Shown piece by piece: positions 1 to 8,843 of a DNA stretch of 36,122 bases; the first letter of the stretch is position 1, and each line of letters begins with the position of its first letter. The DNA comes from Gammaproteobacteria bacterium (GTDB lineage Bacteria > Pseudomonadota > Gammaproteobacteria > Pseudomonadales > Halieaceae). The translations under genes were made by a program, and so were the position numbers. The DNA is taken from assembly GCA_009937065.1 (NCBI GenBank), contig JAACDF010000238.1:1-36122 (forward strand), in the 5' to 3' direction. Below the pieces are notes generated by a model that saw only the letters and a list, made by a program, of their open reading frames with translations, did not search any database and was not told the DNA's origin.

Positions 1-1
1 C

Positions 2-664
2 ACAGCCAATGTAACGACCTACTTTAGTCAGGACATACCCGTACATATTCACGCCATTGGCGGTGCTGCAGTACGCATGTCCCTCGATGCTATTGAGAGC
101 GCCAGAACGACCACGGGGAACGAGTCGGTTCGCGCCACCATTGCTCACATGGACTTTGTACACCCTGATGATATTGCACGATTCAAAGCCCTGAACGTGA
201 CGGCTCAAACATCGATTCAGTGGGCGGCGCGAGACCCCTCATATTTTAATATCGGCTCATTTGTCGGTATGGATAAAGTCGAGAACGCCTATCCGGTGCG
301 CTCAATCATGGACACTGGTGCCAATCAAAGCTTTGGAGCGGATTGGCCTGCGTCTGCCTACCTGTCAACCTACAAGCCACTGGAGCTGATTGAGGCGGCT
401 GTAACACGGCGCTTACCCGGCGAGCCTGACATGCCTCCCCGAAATCCCGATCAGTCAGTGTCTTTGGCTGAAGCCATTATTGCCATGACGCGCAATAGCG
501 CCATCCAAGTGGGTGAGCTGGAGTCCTTGGGGTCCATTACCAAGGGAAAGCTGGCGGATTTAGTGCTATTAGAGAAAAATCTGTTCGAGATCCCATCCGA
601 AACGATCAACGCCACCCCGGTCGCAATGACAGTGGTTAACGGCAGAGTCGTTCACGAGCAATAG
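2..664 (+). CDS. Amidohydrolase family 3 (YtcJ-like), C-terminal part
   Basis: The reading frame is open from base 2, so the 5' end lies outside the window; about 220 residues of a family that usually has 500-600 are seen. Visible landmarks of metal-dependent amidohydrolases of the YtcJ group are the strand-5 histidine in VHIHAIGG, the strand-6 IAHMDFVHPDD, the strand-8 aspartate in FGADWPAS, and the closing GSITKGKLADLVLLEKNL / VVNGRVV beta-sandwich strands. The usual HAIGD is HAIGG here, a change next to, not at, the metal ligand. The family hydrolyses C-N bonds of formamides, hydantoin-like or related compounds; the substrate cannot be told. It converges on the aminotransferase downstream, with 67 bases between stops. 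Confidence 0.8.
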   Translation, partial: TANVTTYFSQDIPVHIHAIGGAAVRMSLDAIESARTTTGNESVRATIAHMDFVHPDDIARFKALNVTAQTSIQWAARDPSYFNIGSFVGMDKVENAYPVRSIMDTGANQSFGADWPASAYLSTYKPLELIEAAVTRRLPGEPDMPPRNPDQSVSLAEAIIAMTRNSAIQVGELESLGSITKGKLADLVLLEKNLFEIPSETINATPVAMTVVNGRVVHEQ

Positions 665-731
665 TCGCCGATACGATTGCCCAAGAGCAGGCATGGTGAC
701 GCAGAGACGGACCTTATAAAATGACGTGTGT

Positions 732-1832
732 TCAGGTGCGAGCCATGACACGTTTGAACACACGATCAAACGTTCTAAGGTCCTCGAGCTTACCCATACT
801 AATTCGAAGATATTGTGGGTAACCATCGTATCCCGCATTAATCAAAACACCCTCGTCAGCCATAGCTCGACGGACAGTCATCGCCTCCCGGCCAGAGTCC
901 ACAAATACGAAATTGGTTTGCGAGGGCACGGGTGTCAAACCGACATCGGCCAATGTTTTTTGCACCATTGCCCGACCCTCTTGGACCTTGTCACGCGAGA
1001 ACTTGATGAAGTCGTGATCGATGTAACTGTGATACGCCGCTGTGAGTCCCACACCGTTGGGCCAAGCCATAATATGTTTGAAGGTGTTCTCGATGATGTC
1101 GGACCTAGCCATACCGTAGCCAACCCGCATGCCCGCCATACCAAAAATTTTCGAAAACGTCCGAGTCACCAGACGGTTTTCTCCTTCACGAACAAGATCG
1201 ACCATGGACTCTCGGTTGGGGTTATCTGTTAGTTCATTGTAGGCCTCATCAACAATCACTAAGGCCTTGGGGCCAACAGAGCGACAAAAGGCGCGAAGTC
1301 GGTCAGCGTCAATTGGCAGACCGGTCGGATTATTCGGATTGGCGAGATAGACCACGGCGACCGACTCATCAACCATTGCCTCCATCGCATCCAAGTCGAC
1401 CTGCAAATCGGATCGCAGCGGGACTCTCGATACGGATACGCCAAGCGCTTCCGCGTAACCTAGGTGCGCGTCGTAGGTGAGTGCGGGCGTGAGTACCGAT
1501 CCCATTCGTCCATAGGCCATCAGTGCGGCCTGAAGCCCCTCGTTGGAACCGGACGATATAAAAAGATTCTCATGCTTCAGCTGGTTATCAGCCGCTATAG
1601 CATCGAATAAATCATCGCGAATGGGGTAGTCATAAGGCGAGTCGGGGTAATAAGCGCTCAAAGGTAGAATTTTCTGTACCTCAGCAATGGCCTTTGGACT
1701 GGGTCCATAGGGATTTTCATTAAAGACCAGTCGAACCTGCCCCTCAGGTATCAGGTATTGACTTAGTGCGGGCATGGCGGAGCCCGCCAGCGCTACAGTT
1801 CCAAATGCTGATATAAAGTTTCGTCGCTTCAT
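732..1832 (-). CDS. Tat-exported PLP-dependent aminotransferase, HisC-like (fold type I)
   Basis: 366 residues from the ATG at 1832, preceded directly by TTAGGA; a longer frame to 1871 would put 13 residues before the signal peptide and is less likely. The N-terminus MKRRNFISAFGT followed by a hydrophobic stretch and AxPALS is a twin-arginine signal. The body is a complete histidinol-phosphate aminotransferase-like enzyme: ANPNNPTG around Asn168, VDEAY with Asp195/Tyr198, and the PLP lysine Lys228 in TFSKIFGMAGMRVGYG. HisC itself is cytoplasmic, so this is probably a secreted paralogue folded with PLP before export. It sits between an amidohydrolase and mobA with no obvious operon partner (99 bases from mobA). 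Substrate unknown. Confidence 0.85.
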   Translation of the reverse strand: MKRRNFISAFGTVALAGSAMPALSQYLIPEGQVRLVFNENPYGPSPKAIAEVQKILPLSAYYPDSPYDYPIRDDLFDAIAADNQLKHENLFISSGSNEGLQAALMAYGRMGSVLTPALTYDAHLGYAEALGVSVSRVPLRSDLQVDLDAMEAMVDESVAVVYLANPNNPTGLPIDADRLRAFCRSVGPKALVIVDEAYNELTDNPNRESMVDLVREGENRLVTRTFSKIFGMAGMRVGYGMARSDIIENTFKHIMAWPNGVGLTAAYHSYIDHDFIKFSRDKVQEGRAMVQKTLADVGLTPVPSQTNFVFVDSGREAMTVRRAMADEGVLINAGYDGYPQYLRISMGKLEDLRTFDRVFKRVMART

Positions 1833-1930
1833 CATTCCTAACCCACCATTTACATTATTGAGCGGTCCCAACCACTATAAGCGCGCGCCCTGATATTTGC
1901 TCGCCTAACAGGCTCTCCAATAAACATGCA

Positions 1931-2572
1931 CTAAACAGATGTCATTTTTGCGAACGCCGAAACTGCTCGGTCGTATTCTTCTGGCGTATTGAAATTCAGA
2001 CAGGGCTCCCACTCAGGGGGCGCAGTCACAGTTTCCCAAAGCTCGTTATCCAGAAACCCCATAACCGATCTACCGCCTGACTCGACGTAGTTCCGCATGC
2101 CTGACGCCAGTGTCGCCGAGAACAGGCCATGCAATGGATGTAAGCGTTCCGCTTGCAAGAGAACAACTTTGCTGCCAAATGATATCGAGTCGGTCAGCAA
2201 ACGGTACACGCTCGACGGGGGCACAAGTGAGTCTGTTGGTACCACGAGCACATAACCATCCCCAAGACCCGCATCGGCGACAGACTCGAGCACCTGTAAT
2301 ATTCCGGCCAATGGGCCTGCAGATTTGACCGCATCAGATACGTGTCGAACATTGTGGACGTTGAGCTCAACGTAACGCCGAGACCCTGCGCAAATGAAAA
2401 TGGGCATTGAATCAGATAGGTTGCGCAAATCACTCACTTGGCGCTCTATCAAAGCTGGACTGTTGTCGCTAAGAGAGGCTTTGTCCTGGCCCATACGGAA
2501 GCTGTCACCGCCCGCCAAAATCGCCACAGCAATTACAGCGTTCGACACATCGTTCACTGCAATTCGGTCCAT
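1931..2572 (-). CDS. mobA: Molybdenum cofactor guanylyltransferase MobA
   Basis: 213 residues. Transfers GMP from GTP to molybdopterin to make the guanine dinucleotide cofactor. The nucleotide-binding motif LAGGDSFRMGQDKAS is at about residues 19-33, VVPTDSLVPP corresponds to the usual CDxP metal-binding segment, LHGLFSATL and the C-terminal NFNTPEEY complete the family pattern. The ATG at 2572 lies 19 bases inside the end of moeA, so the two are translationally linked; the SD is weak, as expected for a coupled gene. The canonical CDxP cysteine is replaced (PTDS), which is tolerated in some members. Confidence 0.85.
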   Translation of the reverse strand: MDRIAVNDVSNAVIAVAILAGGDSFRMGQDKASLSDNSPALIERQVSDLRNLSDSMPIFICAGSRRYVELNVHNVRHVSDAVKSAGPLAGILQVLESVADAGLGDGYVLVVPTDSLVPPSSVYRLLTDSISFGSKVVLLQAERLHPLHGLFSATLASGMRNYVESGGRSVMGFLDNELWETVTAPPEWEPCLNFNTPEEYDRAVSAFAKMTSV

Positions 2573-3822
2573 GGAAAAACAGAAACCATGACCTTCGAGC
2601 CGGCACTGATATGTTCAACATCAGCTGCTATCTTGATGGTGCAGTTCGCTCGCGCTAGTCCGAGCACGCGGTGCGAATCTTGGCTCCCTAGGGCAGAGAC
2701 TCGTAACAAAGAGTCACCGGCACCATCAACATTCCGGGTCAAAACACCTCTTTGAAACTCCAGGCGGCCACCGCGTCGATTGAGATCAGCATCAAGCTCC
2801 GCTTCAAGCTGCGTAGTAGGGATAACCCGCTCTCGATTCAGTAGAAACTTGATAACGGGAAGGTATAGCTCGGTTAGGACCACAAACGAAGACACTGCAT
2901 TTCCGGGCAACCCAAAAAACAGCGCCCTACCACTCTCCCCACCATCAATGTACCCAAAGCAGACTGGTTTACCGGGCTTCATGGCTACTTTGTAGTCAGA
3001 CACTGCGCCCATTGAGTCAACGCACTGGCGAACATAGTCATAGTCTCCGACGGAAACCCCACCGCTACTAATCACAATATCTGCGTCAACGCTGGCTTTG
3101 TGCAAGCATGCCGTGATCGCCCCGGGCGTATCTTCGACCACACCTAAGTTGATCAGCTCCACTGGATAATGTCGAAGCACAGCCGCAATAGAGGCTAAGT
3201 TGCTCTCGTAAATGTCACCCTCCCCCAGCACGTCGCCCGCCGCTTTTAACTCATCCCCAGTGGCGAAAAACGCGACGCGCAGTTTCGGTCGAACATTCAG
3301 GTGGGCTATGCCTTGGCTGGCAAGCAATGGAATCATGTTGGGCGTAATGAGTTGTCCGGTCGTTGCAATGATGGCGTCACTGCCAATCTCCTCTCCCCGA
3401 AGCCGAATATTTGCTCCAAGAGATGTGTCCTGCAACATTTGCACAGCCTCATTCTCGCGTTCGACATTTTCCTGAATTACCACGGTATCGGACGATGCTG
3501 GAACCACAGCCCCCGTGAAAATTCGGATGCACTCTCCAGGCGCTAATGGATCACCCGTGTACGGCTCTCCAGCGCGAGACTCCCCTTTAAGGGAGAAGAC
3601 TTGAGAAGTGACGGGACCATTCCGGTCATGGGAGTAAACGGCATAACCGTCCATCGCAGAAATATCTGATCTGGGTAATTCAAGCGCTGCAGTCAGATCT
3701 TGAGACAAATAGCGACCCAGGGACTCACCCAGTGCAATCCGCTCACTCTCATCTGATTGCGTGGCGAGCCATGTCTGGCAAAGCTGATGCAAATTGTCCT
3801 GCGCTTGCGCAAAGCTAATCAT
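2554..3822 (-). CDS. moeA: Molybdopterin molybdenumtransferase MoeA
   Basis: 422 residues, close to the usual 400-410. Inserts molybdenum into adenylylated molybdopterin. Seen: the DISAMDGYAV motif near residue 55, FTGAVVPASSDTVVIQE, SSGGVSVGDYDYV, the MKPGKPVCFG segment, FFGLPGNAVSSFV (usual form GLPGNPVS) and a C-terminal beta-barrel domain. Together with the overlapping mobA it forms a two-gene cofactor unit; no moaABCDE or molybdoenzyme is in the window. The gap of 86 bases to the upstream HD oxygenase gene leaves open whether it is co-transcribed with the tmp-like pair. Confidence 0.92.
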   Translation of the reverse strand: MISFAQAQDNLHQLCQTWLATQSDESERIALGESLGRYLSQDLTAALELPRSDISAMDGYAVYSHDRNGPVTSQVFSLKGESRAGEPYTGDPLAPGECIRIFTGAVVPASSDTVVIQENVERENEAVQMLQDTSLGANIRLRGEEIGSDAIIATTGQLITPNMIPLLASQGIAHLNVRPKLRVAFFATGDELKAAGDVLGEGDIYESNLASIAAVLRHYPVELINLGVVEDTPGAITACLHKASVDADIVISSGGVSVGDYDYVRQCVDSMGAVSDYKVAMKPGKPVCFGYIDGGESGRALFFGLPGNAVSSFVVLTELYLPVIKFLLNRERVIPTTQLEAELDADLNRRGGRLEFQRGVLTRNVDGAGDSLLRVSALGSQDSHRVLGLARANCTIKIAADVEHISAGSKVMVSVFPWTELQ

Positions 3823-3908
3823 CTTGGAAACGTCCCTTCAGTCAGATGCTATTGTGCTGTCGCACCGCTTGAGGGGCAACCGAGCTAGGCATTTGAATGA
3901 AGATCTCG

Positions 3909-4457
3909 TCAGTGCGCTCTTCTTGAGAAAACTTCCCTGACCATGGGCTCGAAATAATTCAGGGGTCGCGTGGGGTAATTCGGGTCGAAGGATGCTTGAT
4001 CCCAAGCCTCACAAAAATGTACGCATCGGTCGTAGAAGGGATGCCCTGTGAACTTGTCTCTGGCATGACGATCACCGCCGACGTGATGGGCATAGTAATA
4101 GGCCTGAAACAATCCGTGTTTCTCTATCACCCAGACGATCTCGTCACTAACAAAAGGTTTGAGCAGTGCCGCGGCAAATTCGGCGTGACTCAGCGGCGCC
4201 AGTTCGTCGCCTATGTCGTGTACCAAGGCGGCGACTATCCAATCAATACTCGCACCCTCATCCTCTGCACGCGACGCGGTCTGCAAGGAGTGTTGAAGCC
4301 GGTCGATTTTGTACCCGGCTAGCCCATCCGATAAGCCAGCTAAGGCTTTCATGATGCGATCTGGCAGCCCTCTAATATGGTCGTCTTCCAATCGCTCCAA
4401 AAACTCGTAGTCGGCTTGGGTGCCATCTTTCATTTGGGTAAATGAAACTTCAGTCAT
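3909..4457 (-). CDS. tmpB: HD-domain mixed-valent diiron oxygenase, TmpB-like (PhnZ family)
   Basis: 182 residues, small HD-fold protein. Candidate diiron ligands seen are His56 (DRLQHSLQTASRA), His80-Asp81 (ALVHDIGD), His91, His114 (EKHGLF) and Asp153 (AWDQASFD); the spacing of His91 to His114 mirrors that of His80 to His104 in PhnZ. A Tyr (Tyr49) in GYKIDR precedes the first ligand, as in the TmpB/PhnZ group. TmpB cleaves the C-P bond of 1-hydroxy-2-(trimethylamino)ethylphosphonate to glycine betaine and phosphate. The start has GAGG 4 bases upstream and overlaps the end of the dioxygenase gene by 8 bases, so the two are coupled. Assignment rests on the pairing as much as on the sequence; a generic HD phosphohydrolase is the alternative. 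Confidence 0.7.
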   Translation of the reverse strand: MTEVSFTQMKDGTQADYEFLERLEDDHIRGLPDRIMKALAGLSDGLAGYKIDRLQHSLQTASRAEDEGASIDWIVAALVHDIGDELAPLSHAEFAAALLKPFVSDEIVWVIEKHGLFQAYYYAHHVGGDRHARDKFTGHPFYDRCVHFCEAWDQASFDPNYPTRPLNYFEPMVREVFSRRAH

Positions 4458-5526
4458 GCGACCTCGCTAATACCGTAAGCATGTTGCGCACATTATCGTG
4501 CTCGAAATAAGCATCTTGTAAATGCCGATATCCAGCATCGTCGATTGCCTCGCGCCCATGCAGTATTCGGTGGCTGGCGACGATCAAGATCTGACCACCC
4601 TCTAATCGGAAACGCCTCACCTTGTCAGTGCTGAATAAGCGGCGACTTAGTTTGTAATAGGCATCGTAAAATGCACCCGTATCAGGATCAGCGGGATTCA
4701 TTACCTGCATCAACTGATTCGAATAGCGGAAAATAACAAGTTCGCCCTTACAGTTCAGACGAATGATTGGTTCGCAGGCATAGGTCTCGTTGCTCTCATC
4801 GAATTCTCGAAAGGGCACTTCCACTCGGCACAAGATATCGAATGCCTCTGGCTCAGCCCTTCGAAACTCTTCCAAAAGTCCCCAACCATCAAAAATCGTC
4901 GACCGTCCACCGCTAGCCTCATTAGCTAACATATGAAGCGCCTGCACACTCGGTGGCCAAGAATAGCTCGCGAAATCGTTGTGCGGCGGCAGACCCAAAT
5001 TGGTGTGGGCAACGTTGTAGCCTTTAGGGTCTACTTTCACATTGTGAATTCGCTCGAACAGCACTTCCCGAATAGGACCAAGCCGCTTGGCCAATAATTC
5101 TAGGGTCGACTCTTCGGTTGGTGCGTTTGAAAGTATTAGCACCCCAGACCTCAGAAATTCCTCAATAGCGGTCTCGGCACACAGGTCATCAGCTTGAAAC
5201 GACGCGAAATCAACATAAACGGGGAAATAGTCATCAGTCCAAGGCTCCCATAGCGGAGCTGCTCGCGCGTGATCTCCGGAGAGAAAGGCTCTCGGATACT
5301 GACTCGAATGACCACCGGCCCATGTAATGAAGAGCTCATCTTCACAGACAGTCAGCATTTCAACAGAAACGCTTTCTAGGGAAGCGAGGTGGAAGCGCTT
5401 TTCCTGCGTCTGAGAAATTCGACACTCTTCACAGGGACAGACATCACGCAGCCACAAAGTGGGCAAGTTTATAGATTCACCGTCAGGCCATGTGACCTGG
5501 ACGTTACCGAGCGCCTCGGCATTCAT
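4450..5526 (-). CDS. tmpA: Fe(II)/2-oxoglutarate dioxygenase, TmpA-like / gamma-butyrobetaine hydroxylase family
   Basis: 358 residues from the ATG at 5526; a GTG at 5568 would add 14 residues that have no family counterpart and no SD. The N-terminal domain carries the zinc-binding cysteines Cys30, Cys32 and Cys35 (RDVCPCEECR), then a TauD-type double-stranded beta helix with the iron triad His182-x-Asp184 (PPHNDF) and His323 (ILHGREAI). The fold is that of gamma-butyrobetaine hydroxylase, but the overlapping partner is a TmpB-like oxygenase, which points to TmpA: 1-hydroxylation of 2-(trimethylammonio)ethylphosphonate. No carnitine genes are nearby. A true carnitine-pathway BBOX remains the alternative. 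A 6-codon reading frame with a good SD ends on the start codon (see findings). Confidence 0.72.
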   Translation of the reverse strand: MNAEALGNVQVTWPDGESINLPTLWLRDVCPCEECRISQTQEKRFHLASLESVSVEMLTVCEDELFITWAGGHSSQYPRAFLSGDHARAAPLWEPWTDDYFPVYVDFASFQADDLCAETAIEEFLRSGVLILSNAPTEESTLELLAKRLGPIREVLFERIHNVKVDPKGYNVAHTNLGLPPHNDFASYSWPPSVQALHMLANEASGGRSTIFDGWGLLEEFRRAEPEAFDILCRVEVPFREFDESNETYACEPIIRLNCKGELVIFRYSNQLMQVMNPADPDTGAFYDAYYKLSRRLFSTDKVRRFRLEGGQILIVASHRILHGREAIDDAGYRHLQDAYFEHDNVRNMLTVLARSHD

Positions 5527-5648
5527 TGATTGGCATCCCGCATGGTTTTCCTCAGCGACTACGAGCACCTATTTCGCGCTATAGGAAACCAAAATCTCGA
5601 CAAAATCAAGACGAAAAGAGCCAGTTTTTCCAGTGCTATGAATGCGAA

Positions 5649-5669
5649 TAAAAAGCGCTCGTCAGAGCG
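5649..5669 (-). terminator. Rho-independent terminator after the carotenoid oxygenase gene
   Basis: On the minus strand CGCTC-TGAC-GAGCG is a 5-bp stem with a 4-nt loop followed by CTTTTTA. It lies 107 bases past the stop of the carotenoid oxygenase gene and before the tmpA-like gene, so it would separate the two transcripts. The short stem keeps confidence moderate. Confidence 0.5.
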
Positions 5670-5725
5670 ATGACTTCACGCGAATAAATGCACCTCCTCC
5701 GCGCATGGCAGGCTGATACCACCGA

Positions 5726-5752
5726 GGAGTGAAATCAAAGATTTCACACTCC
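5726..5752. repeat. Inverted repeat (hairpin) in the carotenoid oxygenase 3' region
   Basis: GGAGTGAAATC and GATTTCACACTCC are separated by AAA and can pair as a 7-bp stem TGAAATC/GATTTCA continued by GGAG/CTCC across a 2-nt bulge. It sits 24 bases past the stop codon at 5776. No U-run follows on either strand, so it is more likely a 3'-end stabilising structure than a terminator. The rest of the 249-base gap (5527-5775) holds the terminator above and nothing else I recognise. Confidence 0.4.
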
Positions 5753-5775
5753 CCTGCGAAGGGCTGGGACGCTAT

Positions 5776-7182
5776 TTAACTTCTGTTATTCCGCCAGCTA
5801 CCGTGGAAGCCGTAGGGAATTCGGTGATCCAACTTAGCTACTGCCACGGGGCCATCACTCACTGCCTGGGCGTCGAGAACCACCATGGAAGATGTACTTG
5901 CCTTACTGTCATAAACTGTCGCCAGCACCCACCCGTCTCCCTCTTTTGAGCTCGCGCTTTTCTCGACAAAAACGGGTTCGGAAACGCCATTTCCAAAACC
6001 TGCGTCCCAAGAGCTGACATTTCCCGTATCGCAGTCGATGTGGGTAATCTCATGGAATAAGCCACCGTCACCCTTTGCGCGCTTTGAAGCCGCTGCGATA
6101 TAACCATGACGGTGACGAGAAGCAGCAAATCGATCATCGATGCGCGGAAATTCTGAGGCAACATCCAGCATCTGCTGTCGGTCTATCGCACCCGTGTCGA
6201 CATCCACAGTCCAGCGGGTCAACTTACCCTGCGCATCAGCATGGGCCGGAATACTGCCATCCGCATTGGGGAAGTTTGGGGCAACCGGAAAATCGACGGA
6301 GTCAAAGGTGACTTTGGACCCCTCATTCCATGCATTTAGGAAGTGGAACACGTAACAGACAGGCGCCTCCAACCAGCGAATGCTGGACACGGGGGCTCCA
6401 CGTTTCAAAACTCCAATGAAGGCGCCCACGCTTCGATCAAATGCAAATGGGAAACCAAATTGGGCCACGCGATCGATATCACATGTCAAGGGAAACAAAG
6501 GGAAAAGCACATAATCACGAGTAATCATAAAATCGTGCATCATCGCAGCGTAAGGTGCCTTGAAGACGTCCGATCGGAGCGTGCGACCGTTTCGATCGAT
6601 CACATGATAGGTCATGGTATTGCTACCAAAATGGTCGCTCATGTAACCAAAACCATGAAGCTCACCCGTTTCAGGATCGATTTTAGGGTGCGCGGTCATC
6701 GCGCCCTTTATGCCATCAGCATAATTACCGTAACCCACCGACCCCAATGATTGAGGGTCCATGCTGAACGGGTGGCTCCCCTCTTCGAGGGCCACCAAAT
6801 GTTCGCCATGGGCCAAAATATGCGTGTTAGCAACCCCGTTCCGGCGATTACTTTCGATCTGGCCGGTTTCGCTGTTGATATTAATCTCGAGATTAAGACC
6901 TCTCCCCAGTTCGACCTCCTTTTCAAACTTTGGCGTCCTCACCCAGCGGTTTAGGTAACCCACCTTGCCCTGGTCGACATGGAACGCGTGAACCATGCCG
7001 GCACCAAAAAACCAGTGGTAGGCACCTTCAACAAATTTAGGGTTTGGCCCAATCCGATAAAGCGAGCCGGACAACTCGGTCGGTACTGTGCCCTCGATCA
7101 CAATATCGTCATAGGAAGCCTCAAAGTTTATGGGCCCGTAATTGCCGCGCAGTTGAGGGTGATTAGGCAGAGGATTAGCCAT
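5776..7182 (-). CDS. Carotenoid cleavage oxygenase (RPE65/CCD family)
   Basis: 468 residues, the normal length of bacterial carotenoid/lignostilbene oxygenases. The four iron-binding histidines of the seven-bladed propeller are recognisable: His165 (MTAHPKID), His216 (MMHDFMIT), His280 (YVFHFLNAWNEG) and His460 (YGFHGSWR). Other family marks are SGSLYRIGPNPKF near residue 40 and HWFFGAGMVHAF. Members cleave carotenoids, apocarotenoids or stilbenes with O2; which substrate is used here cannot be read from sequence, and no rhodopsin or carotenoid synthesis gene is in the window. It is transcribed alone, divergently from the amidase; 176 bases between the two starts hold both promoters. Confidence 0.9.
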   Translation of the reverse strand: MANPLPNHPQLRGNYGPINFEASYDDIVIEGTVPTELSGSLYRIGPNPKFVEGAYHWFFGAGMVHAFHVDQGKVGYLNRWVRTPKFEKEVELGRGLNLEININSETGQIESNRRNGVANTHILAHGEHLVALEEGSHPFSMDPQSLGSVGYGNYADGIKGAMTAHPKIDPETGELHGFGYMSDHFGSNTMTYHVIDRNGRTLRSDVFKAPYAAMMHDFMITRDYVLFPLFPLTCDIDRVAQFGFPFAFDRSVGAFIGVLKRGAPVSSIRWLEAPVCYVFHFLNAWNEGSKVTFDSVDFPVAPNFPNADGSIPAHADAQGKLTRWTVDVDTGAIDRQQMLDVASEFPRIDDRFAASRHRHGYIAAASKRAKGDGGLFHEITHIDCDTGNVSSWDAGFGNGVSEPVFVEKSASSKEGDGWVLATVYDSKASTSSMVVLDAQAVSDGPVAVAKLDHRIPYGFHGSWRNNRS

Positions 7183-7358
7183 CTAAATAAATCTCGCTAC
7201 TGAAGTCGATATCGACCATACGCAAGTTAAAGGCATTCGGATAGGCGATCGATTGAAGGTGGCGAGACAAAAGAGCAGCACGTTGCGCTTGCTAGCTAAA
7301 TTCTCGAATAGTGTTAGCCTCAACCCACCCTACAAGAATAAAAGCATAGAGGTGAGGC

Positions 7359-8843
7359 ATGGCATCACATCCTTTCGATTGGTCGACTTGGGGTCGTCTC
7401 GATGCCACAGAATTGGCGGCAAGACTACGAGCCAAAGACGTCACAGTATCTGAAGTTATGCATCAGTTTGCCGATGCGATTTCACTCCAGAACCCTCATC
7501 TCAATGCAGTAATCGAGGTCTTTAACGATGTCTTAGATGACCCGGATTCAAGTGGCGCAAATCCGGACGGAGCATTTTACGGTGTGCCCATCATGATTAA
7601 GGACATGGGTTCACGGATAAAAGGAAGAGATCAGCAAATTGGCCTGGGCTTCAAAGCACCTGAGCTAGCGACTGAGGACGATCCACTCATTGAAAACTTT
7701 AGAGCAGCCGGCTTTATTGTCTGTGGCCGCACAGCAGTACCTGAGGATGGCATGACCCTTATCACACACAGCATCCCTCAAGGAGATACTCGGAGCCCAT
7801 TTAACCTATTGCATACGCCGGGCGGCTCATCGGGCGGGTCATCAGCCAGCGTCGCTGGGGGCATAACACCCATTTGCTCTGCGTCCGATGGCGCTGGCTC
7901 CATTCGATTCCCCGCCGCATGGACCGGCCTCGTAGGTCTCAAAGCCACCCGTGGTATGAATCCGCTTCCACAGGGGCTGAACGAATCCATTCTGGCGGGT
8001 GCCGTTGAAGGCGCTCTTGTGCGCAGCGTTAGAGACTGTGCCGCAGTTGCTGAAGCACTGGCCGTACACCGGCAGTTGGGACGCAGTTTCATGCCGCCTC
8101 ATCCACCGCCACAACTCCTCAAAGAATTATCAAAGCCACCTCGGCAGTTACGCATTGGGGTCAGTGCTGAGGCATGGGGAAGTTCTATTTCGGTCGATGC
8201 AGACGTGCTGAAGTCCACCGAGGAGACTGCTCGACGTTTGGGGGCGCTTGGTCACACCATAGTACCGTTACAACCAGAGGAGATTTGCGACTTTAACGCC
8301 CTACGCACGTCATTTTCCGTTGCGGAGTGGCTGCTGCCCATCAGTCGCGAGCTGATGTATCTGGTTGAAAAGGCCAACGTGTCACTGAGCGATGAAAATG
8401 CGTCCATCCAACTGCGACACCATTTGGAGCTTGCGGACCGCTACAGCATTGACGATTTATTTGAGGCACAAATGGTGACCGAGGCCCTGATGCGGACTTG
8501 GGGAGACTTTTGGCAAAGCGGAGTATGCGATGTATTGCTCTCGCCAGTAACACCTATCGCCTGTCCGGAAATTGACTCCGGTTATCGAATGGACTCGCCT
8601 CAAGGCTTCGATGATTGGTCGGAAACCCTCTTTGACGCCGCATGCTTCACCATACCTGCCAACCACATGGGATTGCCGGCCTTGTCACTGCCATCGGGTA
8701 TTGATCGTAACGGTTGCCCTATCGGCATTCAGCTTATGGCACCATGGCGTCACGAGCACGACCTGATTCACCTAGCATCGCATTACGAAACAGCCCACCC
8801 GGCGCTGTTCAATCTGCCGCGCGGTCATGGCATAGACGGCTGA
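7359..8843 (+). CDS. Amidase signature family hydrolase
   Basis: 494 residues with the complete Ser-cisSer-Lys triad of the amidase signature family: Lys81 (PIMIKDMGS), Ser157 in TPGGSSGGSSAS and Ser181 in DGAGSIRFPA; the 24-residue spacing of the two serines is the canonical one. Start ATG has GAGGTGAGG just upstream. It is of the 6-aminohexanoate cyclic-dimer hydrolase / aryl-acylamidase type rather than GatA, because no gatB or gatC is nearby. The stop overlaps the start of the transporter (TGATG at 8841-8845), suggesting that the transporter handles the amide or its product. Confidence 0.88.
   Translation: MASHPFDWSTWGRLDATELAARLRAKDVTVSEVMHQFADAISLQNPHLNAVIEVFNDVLDDPDSSGANPDGAFYGVPIMIKDMGSRIKGRDQQIGLGFKAPELATEDDPLIENFRAAGFIVCGRTAVPEDGMTLITHSIPQGDTRSPFNLLHTPGGSSGGSSASVAGGITPICSASDGAGSIRFPAAWTGLVGLKATRGMNPLPQGLNESILAGAVEGALVRSVRDCAAVAEALAVHRQLGRSFMPPHPPPQLLKELSKPPRQLRIGVSAEAWGSSISVDADVLKSTEETARRLGALGHTIVPLQPEEICDFNALRTSFSVAEWLLPISRELMYLVEKANVSLSDENASIQLRHHLELADRYSIDDLFEAQMVTEALMRTWGDFWQSGVCDVLLSPVTPIACPEIDSGYRMDSPQGFDDWSETLFDAACFTIPANHMGLPALSLPSGIDRNGCPIGIQLMAPWRHEHDLIHLASHYETAHPALFNLPRGHGIDG

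Noticed and set aside
4450-5526. Carnitine biosynthesis (gamma-butyrobetaine hydroxylase)
   Set aside because: Kept only as an alternative: the overlapping TmpB-like partner and lack of carnitine genes favour the phosphonate route.
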